A stretch of DNA of 64,000 bases from Streptomyces dangxiongensis (GTDB lineage Bacteria > Actinomycetota > Actinomycetes > Streptomycetales > Streptomycetaceae). Numbering within the stretch: position 1 is the stretch's first letter; each line of letters starts with the position of its first letter. Below, in pieces: positions 1-7,980 of the stretch. The translations under genes and the position numbers were made by a program. The DNA lies in assembly GCF_003675325.1 (NCBI RefSeq), contig NZ_CP033073.1, positions 6,820,001-6,884,000 of the forward strand, given 5' to 3'. The notes under the pieces were generated by a model. That model worked only from the letters and a program-made list of their open reading frames with translations, did not search any database and had not been told where the DNA came from.

Positions 1-47
1 GCCTTCCGCGGCGGGGCATGAGCTGAACGAACCGTACCCTTGCCGCC

Positions 48-587
48 ATGCGACACGGTTCCATTCCGGGCGTCCACGGGCGCGTCCGGCCCCTCACCCT
101 GCTCGGCGACGCGCCCCTGCGCGAGCCGTGCCGGGACGTCACCGACTTCGGCCCCGGCCTGGCCGCTCTCGTGGAGGACCTCTTCGCCACGATGTACGCG
201 GCGCGGGGGGTGGGCCTGGCCGCGAACCAAGTCGGGGTCGGTCTGCGGGTGTTCGTGTACGACTGTCCCGACGACGAGGACGTCCGTCACCTCGGTCACG
301 TCGTCAATCCGCGCCTGGTGCGGGCCGACGGCGTGGTGCTCCGCGGCCCGGAGGGCTGTCTGTCCCTGCCGGGGCTGGAGGCGGCCACAGAACGGTACGA
401 CCACGCGGTGGTCGAGGGGTTCACCGTGACCGGGGAGCCGGTCACGGTCCACGGCACGGGGTTCTTCGCCCGGTGCCTCCAGCACGAGTGCGACCACCTG
501 GAGGGGCGCGTGTACGCGGACCACCTCACGGGCCTGCGCAGGCGCAGGCTGCTGCGACAGATCTCCCGGGCCTCCTGGCACCGGTGA
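48..587 (+). CDS. def: Peptide deformylase
   Basis: Removes the formyl group from the N-terminal methionine of new proteins, in the cytoplasm, using a bound metal ion. All three family motifs are visible: GVGLAANQVG (motif 1, about residue 55), EGCLSLPG with the metal-binding Cys (about residue 105), and QHECDHLEG with the two metal-binding His and catalytic Glu (about residue 146). At 179 residues it is of normal length. The ATG at 48 is the first in frame; no clear ribosome site precedes it. Streptomyces usually carry several deformylases, so this may be a paralogue rather than the only copy. It stands alone: the next gene lies on the other strand. Confidence 0.95.
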   Translation: MRHGSIPGVHGRVRPLTLLGDAPLREPCRDVTDFGPGLAALVEDLFATMYAARGVGLAANQVGVGLRVFVYDCPDDEDVRHLGHVVNPRLVRADGVVLRGPEGCLSLPGLEAATERYDHAVVEGFTVTGEPVTVHGTGFFARCLQHECDHLEGRVYADHLTGLRRRRLLRQISRASWHR

Positions 588-611
588 GGTGAGGCGCGCG
601 GGCGGGGGCCG

Positions 612-1256
612 TCAGAACCCGGGGCCGCCCAGCCGGTCCCCGGCCGCCGCGAGCCGCCCCCACAGCAGGTCGGCCAGGGAGCGCACCAACTCGGCCCTGG
701 AGCAGGGCCGTTCACTCAGCCACCAGTCGCCGGCCGCATGCATCATGCCGACGATGCCGTGCCCCCACACCCGGGCCAGCCGCTGGCTCTCCGGTCCGAC
801 GTCCACCCGCTCCTCGATGACCCGGGCCAGCTCCTCGCCCATCCGCCGCAGCAGCGGAGCGGAGTGCTTGCCGACGTCGAATCCCTGGTCGTGCCCGGTG
901 CTGCCCTCCGCGGGGTGCATCAGGAACCGGTACACCTGGGGCCGGGCCTCGATCGCGGCGAGGTAGGTGTCGAGGGTGGACTCCACCCGCTCCCGCCGGT
1001 CCGCCGGAGCGTCCAGCGCGGCCCGCAGCGAGTCGAGCAGCGCGTCGGTGTGCCGCATGGCGAGAGCGGCGTACAGTCCGCCCTTGTCGCCGAAGTGCCG
1101 GTAGAGGATCGGTTTGGTGATGCCGGCCTCCGCCGCGATGGCGTTCATCGACGCCTGCGGGCCGTCGCGCAGCACCACCCGGTCGGCGGCCTCCAGCAGC
1201 TCGCGCCGTCGGCGGTCGGCCGACCGCTGCTGATCGGTCCGCTGCGTGGTGTCCAT
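612..1256 (-). CDS. TetR family transcriptional regulator
   Basis: A 214-residue DNA-binding repressor. The N-terminal helix-turn-helix covers about residues 20-65, with the typical core AAEAGITKPILYRHFGDKGG. The C-terminal half is the variable ligand and dimer domain. The ATG at 1256 has a good ribosome site (GGGGAG, 5 bases upstream). The gene is divergent from the acyl-CoA dehydrogenase that starts at 1427, and the shared 170-base gap holds a GTTAC/GTAAC inverted repeat. By analogy with many actinobacterial fatty-acid-degradation loci, it probably represses that gene and itself in response to an acyl-CoA. The ligand is inferred, not seen. Confidence 0.93.
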   Translation of the reverse strand: MDTTQRTDQQRSADRRRRELLEAADRVVLRDGPQASMNAIAAEAGITKPILYRHFGDKGGLYAALAMRHTDALLDSLRAALDAPADRRERVESTLDTYLAAIEARPQVYRFLMHPAEGSTGHDQGFDVGKHSAPLLRRMGEELARVIEERVDVGPESQRLARVWGHGIVGMMHAAGDWWLSERPCSRAELVRSLADLLWGRLAAAGDRLGGPGF

Positions 1257-1352
1257 GTGCTCTCCCCACCCGTGCTGATTCGGTGACGCCAGCGCAAACT
1301 AACACTGACCGGGCCCCTGACATCGAACGGGATGCCGAAGGTCCCTCACCGG

Positions 1353-1400
1353 TTGACTTTTCCTACCCGTCAGTAACAGACTCGCGTTACCGCTAGTAAC
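1353..1400 (+). promoter_or_regulatory. Promoter and inverted-repeat operator of the acyl-CoA dehydrogenase gene
   Basis: TTGACT at 1353-1358 and CAGACT at 1377-1382 make a plausible -35/-10 pair with an 18-base spacer. GTTAC (1386-1390) and GTAAC (1396-1400) form an inverted repeat around CGCTA over the expected transcript start, and a third GTAAC lies at 1373-1377. This is a likely operator for the divergent TetR protein. Binding is inferred from position and symmetry only. Confidence 0.45.
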
Positions 1401-1426
1401 ATCGCACTGCCGCCGCTGGAGGGGAC

Positions 1427-2656
1427 ATGGCCGAGTTCACCATGGAGCTGAACGACGAACAGAGGGAAGTCCGGGACTGGCTCCATGGCTTCGCCGCGGA
1501 CGTGATCCGGCCCGCCGCCGCCGAGTGGGACGAGCGCGAGGAGACCCCCTGGCCGGTTATCCAGGAGGCGGCGAAGGTCGGCATCTACTCCCTCGATTTC
1601 TACGCCCAGCAGTACTTCGACCCCACCGGTCTCGGCATCCCGATGGCGATGGAGGAGCTGTTCTGGGGCGACGCGGGCATCGCCCTCTCCATTGTGGGCA
1701 CGGGCCTGGCCGCCGTGGGCGTTCTCGCCAACGGAACCGAGGAGCAGATCGGCACCTGGATCCCGCAGATGTACGGCGACGCCAGTGACGTCAAGGTCGC
1801 CGCGTTCTGCTCCTCCGAGCCCGACGCCGGCTCCGACGTCGCCTCGATGCGCACGCGGGCCGTGTACGACGAGGCCAAGGACGAGTGGGTGATCAACGGC
1901 ACGAAGACCTGGGCGACCAACGGCGGCATCGCCAACGTCCACGTCGTCGTCGCCGTCGTCGACCCGGAGCTGGGGTCCAAGGGCCACGCGTCCTTCATCG
2001 TCCCGCCGGGCACGCCGGGCCTCGCGCAGGGCCAGAAGTTCAAGAAGCACGGCATCCGCGCCTCGCACACCGCCGAGGTCGTCCTCGACGACGTCCGCGT
2101 CCCCGGCTCCTGCCTGCTGGGTGGCAAGCAGAAGCTGGACGAGCGGCTCGCCCGGGCCCGGGAGCGGGCCAAGGCCTCCGGCGGGGAGAGGGTGAAGAAC
2201 GCGGCGATGGCCACCTTCGAGGCCTCGCGGCCGGCCGTGGGCGCGATGGCGGTCGGCACCGCCCGGGCCGCGTACGAGGTGGCCCTCGACTACGCCAGGA
2301 CCCGTGAGCAGTTCGGCCGGCCCATCATCGACAACCAGGGCGTGGCCTTCCAGCTCGCGGACATGCGGACGCAGATCGACGCGGCGCGGCTGCTGGTGTG
2401 GCGGGCCTCGTGGATGGCGGTCAACGGCAAGTCGTTCACGGCTGCCGAGGGATCGATGTCCAAGCTGTTCGCCAGCGAGACCGCGAAGCAGGTCACCGCG
2501 CAGGCCATTCAGATCCTCGGCGGCAACGGATACACCCGCGAGTACCCGGTGGAGCGCATGCACCGGGACGCGGCCATCTACACGATCTTCGAGGGGACGA
2601 GCGAGATCCAGCGCCTCGTCATCGCGCGGACGCTGGCCGGGATGCCGATCAGGTAG
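1427..2656 (+). CDS. Acyl-CoA dehydrogenase
   Basis: A FAD enzyme that introduces the trans-2 double bond into acyl-CoA, passing electrons to electron-transfer flavoprotein. At 409 residues it is full length. The FAD/substrate signature [17 protein letters not shown] lies at about residue 125. The C-terminal domain ends with [17 protein letters not shown], which holds the usual catalytic-base region (IFEGTSEIQ). A strong ribosome site (GGAGGGG) precedes the ATG at 1427; a second in-frame Met 6 codons later is less well placed. The acyl chain preferred cannot be read from the sequence. It is probably controlled by the divergent TetR regulator. Confidence 0.95.
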   Translation: MAEFTMELNDEQREVRDWLHGFAADVIRPAAAEWDEREETPWPVIQEAAKVGIYSLDFYAQQYFDPTGLGIPMAMEELFWGDAGIALSIVGTGLAAVGVLANGTEEQIGTWIPQMYGDASDVKVAAFCSSEPDAGSDVASMRTRAVYDEAKDEWVINGTKTWATNGGIANVHVVVAVVDPELGSKGHASFIVPPGTPGLAQGQKFKKHGIRASHTAEVVLDDVRVPGSCLLGGKQKLDERLARARERAKASGGERVKNAAMATFEASRPAVGAMAVGTARAAYEVALDYARTREQFGRPIIDNQGVAFQLADMRTQIDAARLLVWRASWMAVNGKSFTAAEGSMSKLFASETAKQVTAQAIQILGGNGYTREYPVERMHRDAAIYTIFEGTSEIQRLVIARTLAGMPIR

Positions 2657-2672
2657 CGCCGCGGGCGAGGGT

Positions 2673-2701
2673 GCGCGGCGGGGGGCCGTGGCTCGCCGCG
2701 C
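2673..2701. terminator. Bidirectional terminator hairpin
   Basis: GCGCGGCG (2673-2680) and CGCCGCGC (2694-2701) form a perfect 8-bp stem with a 13-base loop. It sits in the gap between two converging genes (stops at 2656 and 2732). There is no T run, which is common for Streptomyces terminators. Confidence 0.5.
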
Positions 2702-2731
2702 GGTTGCCCGCGACCCCCGGGGCGGGGACGC

Positions 2732-3253
2732 TCACCGGTGTCTCAGCGGGGTGAGCTGCTCGATGTCGTACTTGGCCCGCAGCGCCTCGATGGCCTCCTG
2801 ATCCGGCGGGCCGCCGTTGCCGAGGATCTCGAGCAGCTCCTCGAAGTAGCGTTCGTGATCCGGTGGCGGGCTCGCCTGGAAGAACATCCTCGCGGGCGTG
2901 TCCGTCGGGTTCGCGAACGCGTGCGGGCATCCGGGCGGTACGACGACGACCGTGCCCGGCGTCGCCCGCACCACTCTGCTGCCCGAACCCGACTCCCACT
3001 TCCGCCAGTTGTCGGGTGTGCGGACGCGGGGCTCGAAGGCGAGGACGTCCAGTTCACCCTCTAGGACGTAGAACAGCTCCTCGCTGCGGGTGTGCACATG
3101 GGCGCCGACGTCGAAGCCCGGCGGGACCTCCACCTCGAAGGTCGAGGCCATCCGCGAGTGGGTTCCGGTGACCTTGAACGTCACCCGCTGGGCCGGCGTC
3201 TCCACGACGCGGCCGTGGCCCGGCGGCACGTACAGTCCCTCCGTCTTGGTCAT
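2732..3253 (-). CDS. momA: Cupin-type monooxygenase, MomA-like (THN to flaviolin)
   Basis: A 173-residue single-domain cupin. The two cupin motifs are visible: HVHTRSEELFYVLEGEL (about residues 52-68) and PPGCPHAFANP (about residues 105-115), with the metal-ligand His and Glu residues. In Streptomyces, small cupins encoded next to rppA (MomA) oxidise 1,3,6,8-tetrahydroxynaphthalene to the quinone flaviolin. Here it is the last gene of an rppA-P450-cupin operon, only 7 bases after the P450 stop, so the same role is inferred. The ATG at 3253 is the first in frame. Substrate assignment rests on context; the fold assignment is secure. Confidence 0.82.
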   Translation of the reverse strand: MTKTEGLYVPPGHGRVVETPAQRVTFKVTGTHSRMASTFEVEVPPGFDVGAHVHTRSEELFYVLEGELDVLAFEPRVRTPDNWRKWESGSGSRVVRATPGTVVVVPPGCPHAFANPTDTPARMFFQASPPPDHERYFEELLEILGNGGPPDQEAIEALRAKYDIEQLTPLRHR

Positions 3254-3260
3254 GGGCCGG

Positions 3261-4475
3261 TCACCAGGCCACCGGCAGGGCCTCGGGGCCCCGGATCAGC
3301 GCCCCCTTGCGGAACGGCACCTCGTCCGGCGGCACGGCCAGCCGCAGGCCCGGCACCCGGTCCAGCAGGGCGTCCATCAGCAGTTCCTCCTCCAGCCGGG
3401 CCAGCATGCCGCCGGGGCAGTAGTGCGGGCCGAAACCGAACGACACATGCGGGTTCGGGCTGCGGGAGAAGTCGATGGTCTCCGGTTCGGGGAAGACGTC
3501 CGGGTCGCGGTTGGCGGCCAGGTAGGAGACGTAGACCGCGTCGCCGGCGCGGATGCGGACGCCGTGGATCTCCACATCCTCCAGGGCGATCCGGGACAGG
3601 CCGACCGCGTTGCGGTGCGGGATGTAGCGCAGGAGTTCGTCGATCGCCCGGGGACGTGTCCCGGGCTCCGCGCGCAGCCGGTCCACGAGGTCGGGGCGGG
3701 TCAGCAGCAGGTAGAACAACTGCCCGCTGTTGTTGGTGACCGCCTCGCCGCCGATCTGGAGCAGGACGGCGAGGCCGACGGCCTCAGCCGGCGTCACCTC
3801 GCCCCGGCCCACCGCGGCACCGAGGAGCGAGGTGACGTCCTCGCCCGTGCTGTTCCCGCGCCCGCCGATCAGGTCCGAGAAGCAGGCGCTCATCTCGCGC
3901 TTCGCCTTCTCGCTGACCTCCTTGCCGTGCGCGGAGGACAGGATGAGCTGGGTCCAGTTGTGCATCTCGTGCCGGTCACCTGCCGGGACGCCCATCAGCT
4001 CGCAGATCACCGCGATGGGGAACGGGCTGAGCACCGCGCTGGTGAGATCGGCGGGCGGGCCGCCCTGGAGCAGCCGGTCCACCAGGTCGTCCAGCATGCC
4101 GCGCGCCTTGTCGCGCAGCCGCTCCACGCCCTTCGCCGTGAAGGCGGCGGCGACCGAGCGGCGCAGCCGGGTGTGGTCGGGCGGGTCGAGGAAGCCGACC
4201 GCGCCCCGGTCGGGGATGAAGTGCGGGGCGAGCCGGGTGACGGGCTTGTCCATCACCGCCTCCCGGCCGAAGCGGGGGTCGTTGGCCACCGCGCGCACGT
4301 CGTCGTACCGGGTGACCAGCCACGCCCAGCCCTCGCCGTTCGGCAGTCGGACCCGGCTGACCGGGCCCTCCCGCATCAGCTCGGCCAGCACCGGGTCGAA
4401 GTCCGTCCCGGTCAGGTCGAGCGCCGGCCAGTGCCGGACCGGGGGCAGGCACGCGGTGAGGGTCTCCTCGGTCAT
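3261..4475 (-). CDS. Cytochrome P450, CYP158A-like (flaviolin coupling)
   Basis: A 404-residue soluble bacterial P450. The heme loop SFGFGPHYCPGG carries the cysteine ligand (about residue 353). The ExxR pair is in DELLRYIPHRN. The I-helix reads LLQIGGEAVTNN, so it lacks the usual acid-alcohol AGxxT/GxDT pair. The loss of the conserved threonine is a known peculiarity of CYP158A2, which couples flaviolin molecules by phenol oxidation. Together with rppA immediately upstream (ATGA overlap at 4472-4475) and the MomA-like cupin downstream, this strongly suggests dimerisation or trimerisation of flaviolin into dark, UV-absorbing pigment. Confidence 0.9.
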   Translation of the reverse strand: MTEETLTACLPPVRHWPALDLTGTDFDPVLAELMREGPVSRVRLPNGEGWAWLVTRYDDVRAVANDPRFGREAVMDKPVTRLAPHFIPDRGAVGFLDPPDHTRLRRSVAAAFTAKGVERLRDKARGMLDDLVDRLLQGGPPADLTSAVLSPFPIAVICELMGVPAGDRHEMHNWTQLILSSAHGKEVSEKAKREMSACFSDLIGGRGNSTGEDVTSLLGAAVGRGEVTPAEAVGLAVLLQIGGEAVTNNSGQLFYLLLTRPDLVDRLRAEPGTRPRAIDELLRYIPHRNAVGLSRIALEDVEIHGVRIRAGDAVYVSYLAANRDPDVFPEPETIDFSRSPNPHVSFGFGPHYCPGGMLARLEEELLMDALLDRVPGLRLAVPPDEVPFRKGALIRGPEALPVAW

Positions 4476-5536
4476 CGCCCGTCCCCGTTCGAGGAGCCCC
4501 AGCGGCCCACCGTCATCTCGGCGGTGATGCCGGGGCCGAACCCGGCGAGCAGTCCGCGCGCCCCTTCCTCGGCGCCGCCCTCGTCGAACAGCCGGCGCAG
4601 CGCGTCCAGGACGACGGCGCTGGCGATGTTGCCGTACTCGGTGAGCGTGGCCCGGCTGAACCGGAACGCGTGCGGCTCGACCTTGAGGAACTTGCTGAGG
4701 TCGTCGAGTATTCGGGGACCGCCCGCGTGGATGATGTAGAAGTCCAGGTCGGAGGCGTCCCAGCCGTGCAGGCCCGCCAGGTCTTTCAGTGCCGGGGCGA
4801 GGGGCTCCATGGTCGTGGGGACCCGCTTGTCCAGCAGGAAGTGGAACCCGGTGGCCCGGACGTCGTACGCGATCCAGTCCTCCGTCTTCGGGATCAGGTA
4901 CGAGCCGTTGCGCTCCAGTCGGACGCCCGTGCCGCCGCGTCCGCGCACCACGGCGGCGGCGATGCCGTCACCGAACAGGCCGTTGGAGAGCAGCGAGCCG
5001 ATGCCGAGGTCGGTGGGCTGGTAGCACAGCGAGCAGAACTCGCAGGCCACGATCAGCGCGTTGGCGTTCGGGTAGGCCGAGCAGAAGTCGTGGGCCCGGT
5101 TGATCGCCGCACCGCCGGCCGCGCAGCCCAACTGGGCGATGGGGAGCTGACGGGTGGTGCTGTCGAAGTCCATCTCGTTGATCAGCCACGCCGTGAGCGA
5201 GGGCATCATGAAGCCCGTGCACGATACGTAGATGATCACGTCGATGTCGCTGGTGAGCAGCTCGGCGTCGTCGAGCGCGCGCTGGATCACCTCGGGGACC
5301 CGGGCCTTGGCCTCGGCTTCGTAGAGCTTGTTGCGGTCCTCGAAGCCGGGGTGCTTGAGGGTCTCCTCGATGGGCTGCACGATGTGCCGGGTCTTCACGC
5401 CCGTGTTCTCGATCAGCCGCAGCGCGAGGGGCAGTTGAGGGTGGTCCTCGTGGCGGGAGCGCGCCAGCTCCAGCGTCTCCTCCATCGTGATCACGTGCTC
5501 CGGGACCGATACCGAGGGTCTGCACAAAGTCGCCAT
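4472..5536 (-). CDS. rppA: Type III polyketide synthase, 1,3,6,8-tetrahydroxynaphthalene synthase
   Basis: A chalcone-synthase-fold homodimer that condenses five malonyl-CoA into 1,3,6,8-tetrahydroxynaphthalene. The nucleophilic Cys lies in IAQLGCAAGGAAIN (about residue 137). The catalytic His is in FYIIHAGGPRILDD, and the Asn in the later EYGNIASA motif completes the triad. A Cys in YVSCTGFMMPS matches the residue conserved in RppA enzymes. I chose the ATG at 5536 (MATLCRPSVSV) because the family begins there; an upstream in-frame ATG at 5578 adds only non-conserved residues. That gives 354 residues. It is the first gene of the rppA-P450-cupin operon. Confidence 0.95.
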   Translation of the reverse strand: MATLCRPSVSVPEHVITMEETLELARSRHEDHPQLPLALRLIENTGVKTRHIVQPIEETLKHPGFEDRNKLYEAEAKARVPEVIQRALDDAELLTSDIDVIIYVSCTGFMMPSLTAWLINEMDFDSTTRQLPIAQLGCAAGGAAINRAHDFCSAYPNANALIVACEFCSLCYQPTDLGIGSLLSNGLFGDGIAAAVVRGRGGTGVRLERNGSYLIPKTEDWIAYDVRATGFHFLLDKRVPTTMEPLAPALKDLAGLHGWDASDLDFYIIHAGGPRILDDLSKFLKVEPHAFRFSRATLTEYGNIASAVVLDALRRLFDEGGAEEGARGLLAGFGPGITAEMTVGRWGSSNGDGR

Positions 5537-5586
5537 GAACCGTCCCTGCTTTCCGCGTGCCGGCGGGCCTTCGCCCACCGGTCCGT

Positions 5587-5618
5587 AGGTGGTTCACCTC
5601 TGTGGGTGCTCCACCCAC
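5587..5618. promoter_or_regulatory. Two adjacent inverted repeats upstream of rppA
   Basis: AGGTG-GTT-CACCT (5587-5599) and GTGGGTG-CTC-CACCCAC (5602-5618) are two perfect inverted repeats, 50-80 bases upstream of the rppA start and separated by two bases. Their tandem placement suggests a regulator-binding region for the pigment operon. No regulator can be named from this sequence. Confidence 0.4.
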
Positions 5619-5785
5619 CGTCACCCGGGAGGCCCACGATCTCTCGTTGGATTACTCCGAATCGGGGACCCCGGATACGGCGACCAGGGCGGATTCCGCC
5701 GCCGGACGAGGGAAGACACCGTGCCGGCCGTTACGGCGACCCGACGGCCCGGCGGGGCAGGGCGCCCGGTGCCGCGCAGACGCTC

Positions 5786-6019
5786 CTACGGCGCTCCGCT
5801 GCTGTGCGCGATACAGGCCACGTCGATCCGGTCCGCCAGCTTCGCCAGCTCGATGGTCAGAGCGGCGACCGTGTCCTCGTCCAGCGGCTGCTCCCCGGCG
5901 TCGACGAGGTGCAGCCACCGCGCGCCCACGGTCCGCAACAACTTACTCACGTCGGCCGCGGCCACCTGCAAGGTACCGCGGTCGTCGACGATCAGAGGCA
6001 GGGTCACTTCGCGGTTCAC
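5786..6019 (-). CDS. Small conserved Streptomyces protein of unknown function
   Basis: About 77 residues, hydrophilic, with no signal peptide or membrane segment. The sequence (LPLIVDDRGTLQVAAADV near the start, ALTIELAKLADRIDVACIAH at the end) looks like a short alpha/beta domain. It resembles a Streptomyces-restricted family that I recall as DUF6213; no function is known to me. The start is uncertain: GTG at 6019 is chosen because it is just outside the upstream gene (stop at 6046). GTG at 6007 and ATG at 6061 are also open, and none has a clear ribosome site. It lies between the aldehyde dehydrogenase and rppA genes. Confidence 0.65.
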   Translation of the reverse strand: MNREVTLPLIVDDRGTLQVAAADVSKLLRTVGARWLHLVDAGEQPLDEDTVAALTIELAKLADRIDVACIAHSSGAP

Positions 6020-6045
6020 AGAACGGGATGTTAGCCGCGTGGCGC

Positions 6046-7431
6046 TCACGCACCCTGCCAAACCGTCGTGATGTTGCAGAACTCCCGGATTCCGTGCCCG
6101 GACAGCTCACGCCCGTACCCCGAGCGCTTGACCCCGCCGAACGGGAACGCCGGATGGGAGGCGGTCATCCCGTTGACGTACACGGCACCGGCCTCCAGGT
6201 CGCGCGCGAACCGGTCGACCTCGCTCTCGTCCCGCGTCCACACGTTGGAACTCAGGCCGAACGGCGAGTCGTTGGCGATGAGGACCGCCTCGTCCAGGTC
6301 ACCGGCCCGGTAGAGCGTGGCGACCGGTCCGAAGGTCTCCTCGCGGTGGACGCGCATCCGGCGGGTGATGCCGGCGAGCACGGTCGGCGGGTAGTACCAG
6401 CCGGGCCCGTCGGGCCGCCGTCCGCCGCACAGCACCTCGGCGCCGCCCCGCATCGCGTCGTCGACCAGCTCCTCCAGATCGGTCCGCCCCCGCTCGCTGG
6501 CGAGCGGCCCGACCTCGGTGTCCTCCTCCAGCGGGTCACCGACCCGCAGGGCCCGCATGCCGGCGACGAACTTCTCGGCGAAGGCGTCGTAGACGTCGGT
6601 GTGCACGATGAACCGCTTGGCGGCGATGCACGACTGCCCGTTGTTCTGCACGCGCGCGGTCACCGCGACCTCGGCGGCGCGGTCCAGGTCGGCGGAGGGC
6701 ATGACGACGAAGGGATCGCTGCCGCCCAGTTCCAGCACCGTCTTCTTGACCATCTCCCCGGCGCTGGAGGCGACCGCCCGGCCCGCCGGTTCGCTGCCGG
6801 TCAGGGTGGCGGCCTTCACCCGCTCGTCGCGCAGGATGTCGTCCACCGCGGCGGAGCCGATCAGCAACGTCTGGAAGCAGCCCTCCGGGAAGCCCGCCCG
6901 GTGGAAGAGGTCCTCCAGATACAGGGCGGTCCGGGGCACGTTGGAGGCGTGCTTGAGCAGGCCCACGTTGCCGGCCATCAGAGCGGGCGCGGCGAACCGG
7001 ATCACCTGCCAGAGCGGGAAGTTCCAGGGCATCACGGCGAGGACCGGGCCGAGCGGGCGGTAGCGCACCCGGACCCGGGAGGCGCCGGAGTCCCGCACGT
7101 CCTGCCCGGGCGGCTCCTCGTCGGCCAGCAGTCCCTCGGCGCGCTCCGCGTACCAGCGCATGGCCTTGGCGCACTTCTCGGCCTCCGCGCGGGCCTGCTT
7201 GACCGGCTTGCCCATCTCGGTCGTCATGATCCGGCCGATCTCCTGCCGGTCCTCGTCCAGCAGGTCGGCGGCCCTGGTGAGCAGGCGGGCGCGGTCGGCG
7301 AACGTCGTCGTCCGGTACGTGCGGAACGTGGCCTCGGCGAGCTGGAGCCGGCGTTCCAGCTCCTCCTCGCCCATGGGCTCGTACGTCTTGAGTGTCTCAC
7401 CGTTCGCCGGGTTCACCGTCGCGATGGGCAT
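6046..7431 (-). CDS. NAD(P)-dependent aldehyde dehydrogenase, succinate-semialdehyde type
   Basis: A soluble aldehyde dehydrogenase of 461 residues. The general-base Glu is in VLELGGSDPFVVM (about residue 228) and the nucleophilic Cys in NNGQSCIAAKRF (about residue 262). The cofactor-binding segment has MPWNFPLWQV. The pattern is closest to GabD-like succinate-semialdehyde dehydrogenases, but the true substrate cannot be read. The ATG at 7431 is preferred over the longer frame (7491) because AGGGAGG lies 8 bases before it and the protein then starts MPIATVNPANGE, as in homologues. It follows the NUDIX gene by 75 bases on the same strand. Confidence 0.92.
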   Translation of the reverse strand: MPIATVNPANGETLKTYEPMGEEELERRLQLAEATFRTYRTTTFADRARLLTRAADLLDEDRQEIGRIMTTEMGKPVKQARAEAEKCAKAMRWYAERAEGLLADEEPPGQDVRDSGASRVRVRYRPLGPVLAVMPWNFPLWQVIRFAAPALMAGNVGLLKHASNVPRTALYLEDLFHRAGFPEGCFQTLLIGSAAVDDILRDERVKAATLTGSEPAGRAVASSAGEMVKKTVLELGGSDPFVVMPSADLDRAAEVAVTARVQNNGQSCIAAKRFIVHTDVYDAFAEKFVAGMRALRVGDPLEEDTEVGPLASERGRTDLEELVDDAMRGGAEVLCGGRRPDGPGWYYPPTVLAGITRRMRVHREETFGPVATLYRAGDLDEAVLIANDSPFGLSSNVWTRDESEVDRFARDLEAGAVYVNGMTASHPAFPFGGVKRSGYGRELSGHGIREFCNITTVWQGA

Positions 7432-7506
7432 GGCTGACCTCCCTGGGAGCGGGCCTGTTCCGACCTTCGCGCGCGGCGCGGCCGATCGCAACGCGTGGTC
7501 GCCTGT

Positions 7507-7980
7507 TCAGCCCTGGTGCTCCGCCAGCCGGTCCAGAAACGCGGCCTGCGCCGTGATGATCACCGCACGGGCCCGGTCCGGGGCGAACCACGCCACCCGG
7601 TCCAGCTCCGGGAACTCCTGCCTGCGGCCGGACCTCGGCGGCCACTCCATGGTGAAGGTGCCGGGGACGATCGCCTCCGGGTCGAGGTCCCCCTCCAGCG
7701 CCCAGGCGGTGACGATCTTCCCGCTGCGCTGCACGACCTCACCCAGTGCTATGGCCTCCCCGTCGGGCGGTGCGAGCCCCAGCTCCTCCCGGAACTCCCG
7801 CCGGGCCGCCTCCCAGGCCGGTTCGTCCGGCTCGTACTCGCCCTTGGGCACGGTCCACGCACCCGCGTCCTTCTTCGCCCAGAGCGGGCCGCCCATATGG
7901 CCGAGCAACACCTCCAGCCCGTCCTCGGTGTGCCGGAACAACAGCAGTCCCGCACTGCGCTTCGTCGCGCGCACCGTCAC
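7507..7980 (-). CDS. NUDIX hydrolase
   Basis: 157 residues. The NUDIX box is complete: G at the start of GEYEPDEPAWEAAR, followed by REFREELGL (about residues 46-68), so the metal-binding Glu residues are all present. The start is GTG at 7980, which overlaps the stop of the DNA ligase gene as GTGA, so the two are translationally coupled. An upstream extension of the frame is only the ligase gene read out of phase. NUDIX enzymes hydrolyse nucleoside diphosphates linked to another group; coupling to a ligase suggests nucleotide clean-up or repair, which is inference. Confidence 0.9.
   Translation of the reverse strand: MTVRATKRSAGLLLFRHTEDGLEVLLGHMGGPLWAKKDAGAWTVPKGEYEPDEPAWEAARREFREELGLAPPDGEAIALGEVVQRSGKIVTAWALEGDLDPEAIVPGTFTMEWPPRSGRRQEFPELDRVAWFAPDRARAVIITAQAAFLDRLAEHQG

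Noticed and set aside
3090..4739. A 549-codon plus-strand frame opposite the P450 and rppA genes
   Set aside because: Antisense shadow of two well-supported genes.
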